64,000 bases of DNA, from contig NZ_CP060713.1 in NCBI RefSeq assembly GCF_014395785.1, positions 2,384,501-2,448,500 on the forward strand, given 5' to 3'. This DNA is from Nocardioides mesophilus. Its GTDB lineage: Bacteria; Actinomycetota; Actinomycetes; Propionibacteriales; Nocardioidaceae. The translations under genes were made by a program, and so were the position numbers. The notes below the pieces were generated by a model that saw only the letters and a list, made by a program, of their open reading frames with translations, did not search any database and had not been told where the DNA came from. Positions 54,943 to 62,791 of this stretch are shown one piece after another (position 1 is the first letter of the stretch; each line of letters starts with the position of its first letter).

Positions 54943-55121
54943 GGTGCTCCCTCGGATGGTCGATGTCGTGCTGACCAGCCGTCGTTACCCAGGACCAGTC
55001 GGCGACATTCCGGCTAATTTCCGCTTCGGCGTGGCGTGCATCGGTTCCGGAATTCCGGGTACTGCACACAGGCCTGCGTCCCTGCCGGCGCTGTCTCGGA
55101 GCACCACAACCGGAGGAATTC
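54943..55121. promoter_or_regulatory. Divergent regulatory region with GGGTAA/GGGTAC boxes and a palindrome
   Basis: On the minus strand, GGGTAAC lies ~42 nt before the PRC-barrel gene, with GGAAT 18 nt upstream of its GTA. On the plus strand, GGGTAC (55057-55062) lies ~60 nt before the membrane protein gene and abuts a perfect 12-bp palindrome CCGGAATTCCGG (55047-55058). GGGTAA/C resembles -10 boxes of SigB-type stress sigma factors, but matching GTTT -35 elements are not evident. Confidence 0.3.
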
Positions 55122-55736
55122 ATGTCGCACACCGAACCCATCCGCGAGGAGACCCGCGAGGAGAGCCGCGTCGAGAGGACCCGCGCCGACTACCCGTCCG
55201 AACGGCGCGACGAGGCCCGCGACAAGTTCGGTGGCATCAACACCGGCGCCTGCTTCTTCGGCTGGCTCGTCGCGATGGCGGTCGCGATCCTGCTCACCAG
55301 CATCCTCGGCGCCCTCGTCGCAGCCATCGGCTCGAACGCCGACATCTCCCAGACCGAGGCCCAGCGCTCGGCCGGGACGGTGGGACTGACGGCCGGCATC
55401 GTGCTGGTCGTCGTGCTGCTGCTCGCCTACTACACCGGCGGCTACGTCGCCGGGCGGATGTCGCGCTTCGACGGTGCCAAGCAGGGCCTCGGCGTCTGGC
55501 TGATCGGTCTCGTCGTGACCATTGTCGCGGTCGTGGCCGGGGCTGCGTTCGGCTCGCAGTACAACATTCTGGACCGGGTGAGCCTGCCGCGGATCCCGAT
55601 CCCCACCGACCAGCTCACGACTGGCGGCATCATCACCGCCGTGGTCATCGTGCTGGGCACCCTGCTGCTCGCGATGCTCGGCGGCAAGGTCGGCCACCGC
55701 TACCACGACCGGGTAGACCGCGCGGCGTACCGCTGA
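55122..55736 (+). CDS. Hypothetical four-helix membrane protein
   Basis: 204 residues. The N-terminal ~40 are charged (EETREESRVERTRADYPSER). Four hydrophobic helices follow: TGACFFGWLVAMAVAILLTS, AGTVGLTAGIVLVVVLLLAY, LGVWLIGLVVTIVAVVAGAA and GIITAVVIVLGTLLLAMLGG. A Gly-rich turn TGGYVAGRMSRFDGAKQG after helix 2 recalls small YrzE/TIGR04086-like membrane proteins, but this is uncertain. The ribosome site GGAGGAA with 3-nt spacing is nearly perfect, implying high expression. It diverges from the PRC-barrel gene. Confidence 0.78.
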   Translation: MSHTEPIREETREESRVERTRADYPSERRDEARDKFGGINTGACFFGWLVAMAVAILLTSILGALVAAIGSNADISQTEAQRSAGTVGLTAGIVLVVVLLLAYYTGGYVAGRMSRFDGAKQGLGVWLIGLVVTIVAVVAGAAFGSQYNILDRVSLPRIPIPTDQLTTGGIITAVVIVLGTLLLAMLGGKVGHRYHDRVDRAAYR

Positions 55737-55770
55737 CCGCGCAACTCCTGCTGACCTTGGGAAACCGTGA

Positions 55771-56517
55771 TCAGCGGGCGCAGTCCTGGTCGGTGGCGGC
55801 GAGCAGCGCTTCGCCTACGGTGCCGTCGGCCTCGATGCCGAACTCGTATTCGCTGGTCGCCGTGAGCGGAACCACCCAGTAGCCGTTCTCGAGATGGCCC
55901 TGGGGGTACTCGTGCTCCACCGCGGCGCGGGTCGAACCGAGTCCGATCCCCTCGGGGGTCAGCATGCCCGGCCGCGCACTGATCCCGACCAGCCCCTTGG
56001 TCGGGGACATCCAGCCGTCGGTCTGATTGGCGACGCGAGGCATGTCGGGCAGCAGCAGACCCCGGCACTGGTCGGCCGTGCCCGCTTCGACCGTGCCGCC
56101 TGCCGCCATGACCGCAGCCTTGTCCATGTGGATCCGCAGACCGCTGACCGCGGCCGGGCCGAAGCCGCCACCGGTGTTGGCGCAGTCGCCGGCGAACGAG
56201 CGAGGGATGTCGAAGTAGTGCAGGACGTCGCAGTCCCACACGTCCTGAGTGCCGGACGCTTCCTGCCACTGGCCGTCGCGGGTCACCCAGAGGGCGGCGT
56301 ACCCGCCGCAGTCGTTCACGCCGCCGACGGCGTAGCCCGCGGTGCTGTACTTCTGCACCGTGACCCCGTGGAAGGCGTCGGGGCAGTCGGTTCCGTTGGC
56401 GTTCATCTTGCGGGCGACGTCGGTGACGTAGGCCTGGAAGGCGGGGGTGGTTCCCACGAGCTTCTGGGCGTCGGCGTCGGTGACCACCTCCACGCCGATC
56501 CCGGAGTAGGTGATCAC
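55771..56517 (-). CDS. Cys-rich soluble domain, probably the displaced C-terminal part of the upstream membrane protein
   Basis: 248 residues with no signal peptide, yet with many cysteines in pairs typical of an exported domain (GTDCPDAFHG, GGVNDCGGYAALWV, DVWDCDVLHYF, FAGDCANTGGG, ADQCRGLLL, ATDQDCAR). The GTG at 56517 overlaps the stop of the membrane-anchored gene by 4 nt (GTGA). One extra C in the CCCC run near 56535 would join both reading frames into one protein of ~340 residues reading ...STPADPPKVITYSG... A frameshift mutation, sequencing error or true coupled genes are all possible. The domain is of unknown function. Confidence 0.6.
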   Translation of the reverse strand: MITYSGIGVEVVTDADAQKLVGTTPAFQAYVTDVARKMNANGTDCPDAFHGVTVQKYSTAGYAVGGVNDCGGYAALWVTRDGQWQEASGTQDVWDCDVLHYFDIPRSFAGDCANTGGGFGPAAVSGLRIHMDKAAVMAAGGTVEAGTADQCRGLLLPDMPRVANQTDGWMSPTKGLVGISARPGMLTPEGIGLGSTRAAVEHEYPQGHLENGYWVVPLTATSEYEFGIEADGTVGEALLAATDQDCAR

Positions 56518-56795
56518 CTTCGGAGGGTCGGCGGGGTAGAGGAAGGGGAGGAGGCGGGGGTCGAGACCCCGTCGGCGGGCGACCCTGTGTCGCTGGCGCC
56601 GTTGTTCAGCAGCAGGACGGGGCTGAGGGCCGCCACCACGGCCACAGCGGCGATCGCGGCGGTGGCACCGCGGCGGCGTGCGCGGCGGCGGTCTCCCAGG
56701 CGGCGCACCTGGGCGGGCTCGAGCGGTGTCAGGACCGTGCCTCCGAGGCCGAAGTCCTTGAGGTCCCGGAGGGGGTCGGGGGAGTGCTCAGGCAT
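56514..56795 (-). CDS. Short membrane-anchored partner of the ECF sigma factor (possibly truncated)
   Basis: 93 residues: a cytoplasmic ~45-residue segment (PDPLRDLKDFGLGGTVLTPL, VRRLGDRRRARRRG), one transmembrane helix (ATAAIAAVAVVAALSPVLLL) and a short Ser/Pro-rich outside stretch that ends abruptly in TLRR. It overlaps the sigma-factor gene by 8 nt, the usual position for a membrane anti-sigma or regulator, although no zinc-binding ZAS motif is seen. ATG 56795 has GGGAG at 7 nt; an upstream start at 56813 is possible. The outside part probably once continued into the next reading frame. Confidence 0.65.
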   Translation of the reverse strand: MPEHSPDPLRDLKDFGLGGTVLTPLEPAQVRRLGDRRRARRRGATAAIAAVAVVAALSPVLLLNNGASDTGSPADGVSTPASSPSSTPPTLRR

Positions 56796-57294
56796 GGTGG
56801 GCTCCCTGATCAATCACGTCGGTGGGGTCGAGGAGGGCGGCGAGGGCGGTGCGGCCACGAGAGAGGCGTGCCTTGATGGTTCCCTCGGGTACGCCGACCT
56901 CTCGGGCGACCGCATGGACGGGCAGGTCGCAGAGGTGGTGCAGGACGAGCGCCTGGCGCTGGGGCTCCGGCAGACGCCGCAGTGCCGCGATCAGCGCGAC
57001 CCGGGACTCATCCGCAGCCTCGGTCTGGGTGACGGGGGAAACCGCCCTGTCCGCCGGTCGACGCGCCAGTCCTCGGCGTCGCCAGCGGCTGACGGCCAGG
57101 CGGTACGCCGTGGTCCGCACCCAGGCCTCGGGGTGCTCCACCCGGGTCAACGTTCCACGGTGTGCCCAGGCCCTGACGAACGCCTCCTGAACGCAGTCCT
57201 GTGCTTCGTCGCGGTCACCGATCATCGCGTACAGCTGCCCGGTGATGCGAACAAAGGAGGAGGTGTAGAAGTCGTCGAACTCAGCCTCGTCCAT
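56788..57294 (-). CDS. ECF sigma factor, SigE family of actinobacteria
   Basis: 168-residue sigma-70 factor. Region 2: FDDFYTSSFVRITGQLYAMI, EAQDCVQEAFVRAWAHRG and EAWVRTTAYRLAVSRWRRR (residues ~6-75). Region 4: LIAALRRLPEPQRQALVLHH, then VAREVGVPEGTIKARLSRGR (~100-150), the helix-turn-helix that reads the -35. GGGAAGG precedes the ATG. It is first in a three-frame operon with the membrane partner and the Cys-rich domain. A self-type promoter candidate lies upstream. Confidence 0.9.
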   Translation of the reverse strand: MDEAEFDDFYTSSFVRITGQLYAMIGDRDEAQDCVQEAFVRAWAHRGTLTRVEHPEAWVRTTAYRLAVSRWRRRGLARRPADRAVSPVTQTEAADESRVALIAALRRLPEPQRQALVLHHLCDLPVHAVAREVGVPEGTIKARLSRGRTALAALLDPTDVIDQGAHHA

Positions 57295-57331
57295 GGGGCC
57301 CTTCCCGAGCAGGTGGTGATCTCTGGATGTC

Positions 57332-57358
57332 TATACGCGCCGGCAACGTAGTTGGTTG
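57332..57358 (-). promoter_or_regulatory. Candidate ECF-type autoregulatory promoter
   Basis: On the minus strand CAACC (57358-57354), 16 nt and CGTATA (57337-57332) resemble an ECF promoter with an AACC-type -35 and CGTA -10, ~38 nt before the sigma-factor ATG. ECF genes often read their own promoter. Confidence 0.35.
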
Positions 57359-57657
57359 CGCTTTCGACCGAGTTGATTACACCGAGACGTCGAACCGCCG
57401 CCCCGGGCCGCGGCCACCGCATCCCAGGGCTGGCTGTTCGCAGCCCTGGCCGCCGCCGGTTGACCGACCGCTTGGATCAGGGCGGGCGCAACCCCCGGGG
57501 GTCGAGTGCCGCTACTGATGCGTGGCGTCGCTACGCCGGCCTTGCTGCTGCCGCCGGCCTCCGGGCGCGGCTGCAACGCTCCGAAGACGCGGACTTCGCC
57601 GAAGCCCGCCGGCCCATCGTCGAGCGCGCCGCCAGCTCCGCGGTCTTGCTGCCGAGA
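57359..57657. other. Intergenic stretch with no confident gene
   Basis: About 300 nt between the ECF promoter and the convergent end of the GNAT gene. The plus frame around 57515-57660 reads like protein (RYAGLAAAAGLRARLQRSED, ADFAEARRPIVERAASSAVL) but has no good start or recognisable family, so it may be a remnant of a lost gene. No hairpin or repeat stands out. Confidence 0.4.
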
Positions 57658-58221
57658 TCAGGGTGTCCTGACTTCGTGCTCCAGGATCCCCATGATGACG
57701 TCGTCATGCCACTTGTTCTGGACGTAGGCGGCATCGCGCTCGCGTCCCTCCTCGACGAATCCGCATCGGAGGTAGCAGCGGATCGCGCGGGTGTTGTACG
57801 CGAGGACGCGGAGATCGATCCGATGCAGTCCCAGGGTGCCGAAGCCGTACTGGAGGACCGCTTGGGTGACTTCTGTGCCGAGGCCGATGCCCAGCCGACC
57901 ACGGTCGAGGAGCCCTATCGCATACCTCGCTCGCCGGTCTGTCTCATCTAGTCCGTGCAGTCTGGCGGTCCCGATGAACTCCCCCTCTGTCTCGACTGCC
58001 CAGTGCAGCGGGTTGGAGTCGGTGCTGACCTCGTCGTACCAAGCAGTCGCGTCATCCAGCGGCATGGAGACAGGTTCGCTGAAGGCCGGAGATCCGCCGA
58101 ACATCCGGATGATCTCGGGGTCCTTGCCGCATCGCACCCGACCGTCGATGTCCTCAGACCGGAAAGGGCGCAGTACCGTGCGCGCGGAGCGCACGACGGG
58201 GGTCCGCTTGGGGACGATCAT
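57658..58221 (-). CDS. GNAT acetyltransferase, RimJ/RimL type
   Basis: 187-residue acetyl-CoA-dependent N-acyltransferase. The N-terminal strand is VRSARTVLRPFRSEDIDGRV; the acetyl-CoA loop falls in LLDRGRLGIGLGTEVTQAVL (residues ~104-123); the C-terminal signature LRVLAYNTRAIRCYLRCGFV EE is typical of the RimJ/RimL group. Substrate may be a protein N-terminus, an antibiotic or another amine. ATG 58221 is preferred; an upstream GTG at 58263 directly abuts AGGAG and so is poorly placed. It diverges from the tautomerase-like gene. Confidence 0.85.
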   Translation of the reverse strand: MIVPKRTPVVRSARTVLRPFRSEDIDGRVRCGKDPEIIRMFGGSPAFSEPVSMPLDDATAWYDEVSTDSNPLHWAVETEGEFIGTARLHGLDETDRRARYAIGLLDRGRLGIGLGTEVTQAVLQYGFGTLGLHRIDLRVLAYNTRAIRCYLRCGFVEEGRERDAAYVQNKWHDDVIMGILEHEVRTP

Positions 58222-58322
58222 GGCTCCATCATGAGGCCAGGTACCTCGGCGAAACGTCCGCACCTCCTAGCCGCGGCGAGTGACGCCGGCTCTGCTGGCG
58301 CGAGAGCTGGTGCTTCCGCCGC

Positions 58323-58328
58323 TACGTT
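58323..58328 (+). promoter_or_regulatory. -10 box for leaderless tautomerase-like gene
   Basis: TACGTT lies 7 nt before the ATG at 58336 with no ribosome site between. Confidence 0.4.
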
Positions 58329-58335
58329 GTCCGGC

Positions 58336-58686
58336 ATGCCGATCATCGACGTGACCTACGGTCCTGCGGTAGCTGAGGAACCTCTTCTCCGATTGGCGCG
58401 GACACTGCCGCACGCCGTCTCGCTCGCGGTCGAGTGCCCGGAAGAGCCTTACGACGGGGCGCTTCAACCGGGCGATGTCGAGATCCGTTTCCGTCCGCGT
58501 GGCCCCTACGACGTCAGCGGCCTTGACGTCGTTGTCGAGATCCGCTCGAAGTGGTTCCCCGGTCGGGCAGAGACACGCCAAGAGCGGTGCGAGCAACTCT
58601 GCGAGGCGGTGGTGGCAGCGGCTGGAACGCGGAGCGTGGGGGTCTACCTTTCACTACCGGTCGCCGCATGGTCGCAAGGAGAGTAG
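58336..58686 (+). CDS. Tautomerase-like small protein
   Basis: 116 residues starting MPIIDVTYGP, so removal of Met would expose Pro-1, the catalytic base of the 4-oxalocrotonate tautomerase superfamily. A second strand-helix unit reads DVSGLDVVVEIRSKWFPGRA then ETRQERCEQLCEAVVAAAG, consistent with the beta-alpha-beta fold, and Arg residues follow the strand as in tautomerases. Family assignment rests on these local features only, so a different fold is possible. It ends 33 nt before the stop of the convergent broken gene. Confidence 0.55.
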   Translation: MPIIDVTYGPAVAEEPLLRLARTLPHAVSLAVECPEEPYDGALQPGDVEIRFRPRGPYDVSGLDVVVEIRSKWFPGRAETRQERCEQLCEAVVAAAGTRSVGVYLSLPVAAWSQGE

Positions 58687-58718
58687 GACCGCCGTCGGAT
58701 CTGGCGTGGGTGAGCCAC

Positions 58719-59571
58719 TCACGCGCTGTCTCGGAAGAGCTTGTAGTGGAGCCGGACGACGGAAGCCGACCACAGGCAGAGGTGGTGGTCGGTCCGGAGC
58801 ACTCCTTCCCGATCGAGGTAGACGCGGAAGGATTCGTGGATAGGAGCACGTGCCGCGTGGGTCCGGCCGCGATCCTCCACCACGACGTAGGCCCCGTTGC
58901 CACCGAAGGAGCGGGACGGAGAGCTCAGCTCGAGCGCTCCACCGGGTAGCACCCGGGGTCGGAGGAAGACCTGGACATTCCCAGCCTCGAGGGGGAAGGC
59001 CACGTGCACGCTGGGCTGTGAGTGACCGGGGCAACCTTGATGAGTAGCAGCCGCTGTAGACGTACTCACCCGTCGCACGCAGCGTCCGGATCCATGCCGC
59101 TGCTCGCTGCTCACGCTGGGCATCGGCGATGATCGCGACTCTGCTGTCCATGCCGTGGGCGACGTCGAGGGGGCGGGTCGGTAGCGCGAGCTGCTGCACT
59201 CGGCGCCCGAACCACCTCGAGATGATCTCTCCGCCAGGCTGGAAGACCGGATTCCACTGGGTCCACACCTCCATCCGCCAGTCGGATGTGTGCTCGTAGA
59301 AGTCGCGGATCTCCGGATGCAGATCGGCGGCCTTGAATCCAGGACCGTCGAGCTGCGCCATGTCGGCCAGCAGACCAGCGCCGGGCACGTCCTCCCGCAC
59401 CGCACCGCCGTGGGTGGCGGCCGCAGCCTCGAGCCAGCCGTCGCCGATCGTTTGGCCGTTGTGCATCGGCGCCGACAACCACTGGTCCGCCCCGGACAGG
59501 TCGACAGGCCGGCCCTTGAGACGCCAGAACGAACGGGTGACTCGGTCCAGGTGCGGCATCAACGAACTCAT
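58719..59571 (-). pseudogene. Frameshifted gene of unknown function
   Basis: The N-terminal ~175 residues from ATG 59571 (MPHLDRVTRSFWRLKGRPVD, EIRDFYEHTSDWRMEVWTQW, EIISRWFGRRVQQLALPTRP, MDSRVAIIADAQREQRAAAW, EYVYSGCYSS) are coherent protein. After about 59045 that frame turns into Arg/Pro-rich nonsense, while the frame one base back continues sensibly (THQGCPGHSQPSVHVAFPLE, NVQVFLRPRVLPGGALELSS, SFRVYLDREGVLRTDHHLCL, WSASVVRLHYKLFRDSA) to a stop at 58719. A single-base loss near 59036-59050 explains this. The intact product would be ~280 residues; I do not recognise the family. Confidence 0.7.
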
Positions 59572-59677
59572 GCAGGTCAGGGTGCCAGGACCTTGCCACC
59601 CAGCCATCCCAGATCACGGAACGCATTGATCCGCCGCGGACAGTGAAGCGCGATCACGGCCGAGGAGCGGGTCCGCG

Positions 59678-60232
59678 TTAGTCGCGGTACGTCGGCGCAG
59701 GCGCTCCGTACCGCACCCGTCGAACTGTGCCGGGCAGGGCAATACACAGACCTTGGGCCGCGTCCTCGGAGCACCCCACGGTGAACTCGATCTCCTCGTC
59801 AACCTCGCAGGCCAGGCACCATGCCTGATCCTCCGGCCATGCGAGGTGCGGCTCTTCATAGACGCCGTCCGCCGAGCCGAACCAAGCCAGCGCCGGCGCG
59901 TCTCTGAGTTCGTCAACGCGGCCGCTGAACAGCAGCATCGCTCGATTCGGGATCGCCACGCGCGGGGCTCTGGGGGTCGGCTCCCGACTCGTCCAGCCCT
60001 CCCAGATCGCCGCGTATCCGATCGCGGGCGTGGTCGTGTGGCTGACCAGCGTCGCGAGTGCGATGCGGAGAGCAGGCTCATCTCCTCCCCGGTCGCCGCC
60101 GCCGACGAGCGCTATGCGCACGTACACGTCAAAGCCCGGTGGGCCGTAGCGGACAAGGTCCCACCAGTCCGCATCAGGGCGGAGCAACCATTGCGCTGGA
60201 TCTGCGTTCGCCGCGGGTCGTAACTCCGTCAC
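59678..60232 (-). CDS. Hypothetical protein, 184 aa
   Basis: Unknown family. No signal or membrane segment. It has a Trp-rich N-terminus (AQWLLRPDADWWDLVRYGPP), FDVYVRIALVGGGDRGGDEP, IGYAAIWEGWTSRE and a C-terminal half with PHLAWPEDQAWCLACEVDEE. The Ala/Trp pattern suggests a small globular soluble protein. GTG 60232 lies 6 nt after GAGACT on the minus strand, again a leaderless-like layout. Base composition here is lower in G+C than the respiratory genes to the left. Confidence 0.6.
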   Translation of the reverse strand: MTELRPAANADPAQWLLRPDADWWDLVRYGPPGFDVYVRIALVGGGDRGGDEPALRIALATLVSHTTTPAIGYAAIWEGWTSREPTPRAPRVAIPNRAMLLFSGRVDELRDAPALAWFGSADGVYEEPHLAWPEDQAWCLACEVDEEIEFTVGCSEDAAQGLCIALPGTVRRVRYGAPAPTYRD

Positions 60233-60396
60233 GTGTTCAGTCTCGCCCAGATCTCCATCGATGAACGCATCTCTTGCAGCACTGGGTGCGCGTCACCACG
60301 CCGATGACAGGGCGTGTCCGTCGCTCGATGAACCAGGTGGCCAGTCATTGCTGACCGTATGCTGGCGCGCGTCCGGTCTACCCTCGTCGAGGAGAC

Positions 60397-60870
60397 GTGT
60401 TGACCTCTACCGAACCCAAGACCGCCACCTTCGAGACCACGTTGACCGCGAGCGGAAACAACACGGGCATCGTCGTTCCCGACGGCGTCATCGCGCAGCT
60501 AGGCGCTGGCAAACGTCCCCCGGTTGCTGTTGAAGTGAACGGCTATGAGTACCGAAGCACCGTGGCGGTGATGGGCGGCCAGTACCTCATCGGTCTCAGT
60601 GCCGCCGTGCGCGCGGCCACGGGGCTGGCTGGAGGTGACCCGATCCGAGTGACGCTGACGGTCGCGACTTCTCCGCGCGCCGTCGAGATGCCTCCCGACT
60701 TCGCCGCCGCCCTTGATGCGGCAGACGGGGCCCGTCAGTTCTTCGACGCGTTGCCCAACAGCCTCCAGCGCTATCACGTGGACAACATCAACGCGGCGAA
60801 GTCCCCCGACACCCGACGGCGCCGCATCGAGAAGTCCATCGGCCTCTTCCAAGACGGCAAACGCCGGTAG
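60397..60870 (+). CDS. DUF1905 / YdeI (OmpD-associated) family protein
   Basis: 157-residue protein. The N-terminal DUF1905 beta-barrel (~8-95) has TFETTLTASGNNTGIVVPDG, KRPPVAVEVNGYEYRSTVAV, GGQYLIGLSAAVRAATGLAG and DPIRVTLTV. The C-terminal YdeI-like helical part (~100-157) has PPDFAAALDAADGARQFFDA, LPNSLQRYHVDNINAAKSPD and TRRRRIEKSIGLFQDGKRR. Members are linked to bacteriocin or stress tolerance, without known mechanism. GAGGAG lies 3 nt before GTG 60397 and 6 nt before TTG 60400, so the second codon may be the real start. Confidence 0.85.
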   Translation: MLTSTEPKTATFETTLTASGNNTGIVVPDGVIAQLGAGKRPPVAVEVNGYEYRSTVAVMGGQYLIGLSAAVRAATGLAGGDPIRVTLTVATSPRAVEMPPDFAAALDAADGARQFFDALPNSLQRYHVDNINAAKSPDTRRRRIEKSIGLFQDGKRR

Positions 60871-60974
60871 GCGACCAGCTTTCTGTACCGCGGACAGGTG
60901 TCCGGAGTCCTGACGATGAGCGAGTCGGAGGGTTTGTACGCGCCGTACCTCCCGGGTCTGTTCCGGGCTGGCGG

Positions 60975-61660
60975 TCAGAAGGTCAGGTAGAGCCAGCCAT
61001 GCGTCTGCAGCATCAACAGACCACCCAGCGCGATGGTTCCGCACCCGGACGAGATCGCCAGTGCCTGGAGACAGGGGACCCGCCCGCATGTACGAGCGTT
61101 GACCACGAGCAAGGCGGCGCCGATGATTGTGAACGCCGCGACCGCCGGCAGCAAGCCGGGCGCGTTCAGGTGCTGGCCGTTGACCCAGATCCACAGCGGT
61201 GGCCCACCGGCGATGATGAGCGCTGGCGTCGCAAACCCGAGGGCCTTCGATCTCGGCCGGTCGTGGCCATCCAGGCCCGCCAGCGCACCGAAGAGCCCCA
61301 TGACGGCCCCGCCCCCGACCGCTGCCACCGTCCACGGCACCCCGCCGGTCTTGGTGAACTGGGCCACCGTGGAGTGCTGGCCATCAACCGCCCATTGCAT
61401 GGCCTAGTAGCTGACCTGACGATCAGCCCCAGGCCGGTGAGCCCGCCCGCAACGGCCCCTGGGACGAGTCGGCCTCCCGTCCATCCCCAGGCGACACCGA
61501 AGGTCAGCAGCACCCACATGAACTGGGATCCGGTCACGTCCGCCAGCCTGTCGAGGACCGGTCCCCAGCGCCACAGCAACGTCTGGGAGACGCCACCGAC
61601 CAGCAGGGCGCCGACCAGGCCAGCCAGAACGGCTTTCCCCCGACGCGTCACGCAGCACAT
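60975..61660 (-). pseudogene. Broken integral membrane protein gene (DUF6518-like)
   Basis: The first part from ATG 61660 (or GTG 61651) reads VTRRGKAVLAGLVGALLVGG, MWVLLTFGVAWGWTGGRLVP, GAVAGGLTGLGLIV, then loses sense. After a frame change the second part, WAVDGQHSTVAQFTKTGGVP, AAVGGGAVMGLFGALAG, CGTIALGGLLMLQTHGWLYL, continues to the stop. At the junction CTGAC is duplicated (61411-61420), giving a 5-bp insertion, and TAG (61406-61404) replaces the expected tyrosine codon. Removing one copy gives LIVSY-stop-AMQW. So a duplication plus a nonsense change inactivated one ~225-residue, multi-helix protein. DUF6518 is my best guess from memory. Confidence 0.7.
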
Positions 61661-61793
61661 CCTGCCGCAGCGTCCTTCGAATCCGAGCAGAAACGCCGCA
61701 TGCCTCAGCAGCGCCCCGCGATGCTCCGCGACGTCCTGACTGGCCGCTGTCGGTGCGCAGCTGCCGATGAACGGTCGCCCCTCGGGCAACGGC

Positions 61794-62570
61794 TCAGACG
61801 ATCAGGGTGTAGAGCCGGCCTTCGCCGAAGGACTGGAATCCCAGTCGCGCGAGGATCGGCTTCGAGGTGTTCACGCGCGCATGGACCAGCGCCAGACGTG
61901 CGCCGTGGTCGTGAGCGACCTCGAGCCGCTTGTTCAGAGTCTGTCGGTAGCCGCCGCGACCGCGCATCTGCGGCAGGGCGCAGCCGCCGTACAGCCGGGC
62001 GACGCCGTCCACGACTTGGCACCCTGCAGTTGCGAACGCCGTGCCGTCTGCATAGGCAACCACCCGGAAGCCACCCCCGACGTCAAGAGAATCGCCCAGG
62101 GATCGCAGCTGGTCCTCACGGCGATCACCGGAGGAGGGCTCACCTCCCCAGACTGCTGCCGTCACGGACTCCGCATCGTCGAGGCTTCGGGCGTCGTTCA
62201 CGAGCACCGCGTGGACGTCTTCCGGCACCGGAATGGTCGGACGACCACCGGTCATGTCGTAGGCCAGAATCTCCGCCTCGTCAGAAGCCACCGCGCCACG
62301 CTCGATGAGCGCGCCTTCGAGAGCAGCCGGTGAGGTGCACGGTGTCACCCACCACTCGGTGCTGACCCGACCGCGCTTCCGGGCTGCGTCGCAAACGGCG
62401 CTCACCGCCCGCTCCGCGTCCTGGACCTGGCCGGGCATCGCGTAGAAGCCCATTCGCGCCCAGTCCGGGTAGTCGATGACGAGGACGCCTTCTATGCGCA
62501 ACTTCTCAGCACCTGGCGGCACCCACTGCCAGGCGTGTGACGCCTCGAGCACCTGGTCACGCGTCCACAT
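61794..62570 (-). CDS. GNAT family N-acetyltransferase, 258 aa
   Basis: Long GNAT protein. The N-terminal half (residues ~20-120, VLVIDYPDWARMGFYAMPGQ, RGRVSTEWWVTPCTSPAALE) looks like a degenerate first GNAT lobe. The C-terminal half carries the active fold: FRVVAYADGTAFATAGCQVV, VARLYGGCALPQMRGRGGYR with the acetyl-CoA loop, and VHARVNTSKPILARLGFQSF. Substrate unknown. ATG 62570 lies 6 nt after CATCGT on the minus strand. A 220-nt divergent gap separates it from the next gene; I see nothing else in that gap. Confidence 0.82.
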   Translation of the reverse strand: MWTRDQVLEASHAWQWVPPGAEKLRIEGVLVIDYPDWARMGFYAMPGQVQDAERAVSAVCDAARKRGRVSTEWWVTPCTSPAALEGALIERGAVASDEAEILAYDMTGGRPTIPVPEDVHAVLVNDARSLDDAESVTAAVWGGEPSSGDRREDQLRSLGDSLDVGGGFRVVAYADGTAFATAGCQVVDGVARLYGGCALPQMRGRGGYRQTLNKRLEVAHDHGARLALVHARVNTSKPILARLGFQSFGEGRLYTLIV

Positions 62571-62791
62571 GACCGCACGATGCCACAAACCGCACTGGCA
62601 TGCCGCGGGTGGCGGGCGCTGCGGCAAACCGGTTCCGGCCGCGCTCCGCGCTCGTCCAGCGCCGTGCAGCGGGTATTGCCGCGCATCCGGGAGTTCAAGG
62701 TGCGAGGCTCGTTCACGTGACCAGAGCAAGCAGGCGGGGTGGTGACGGGCGGCGCCAGCCAGAACGACGCGATCAAGGCGAGCGGGTCCTC

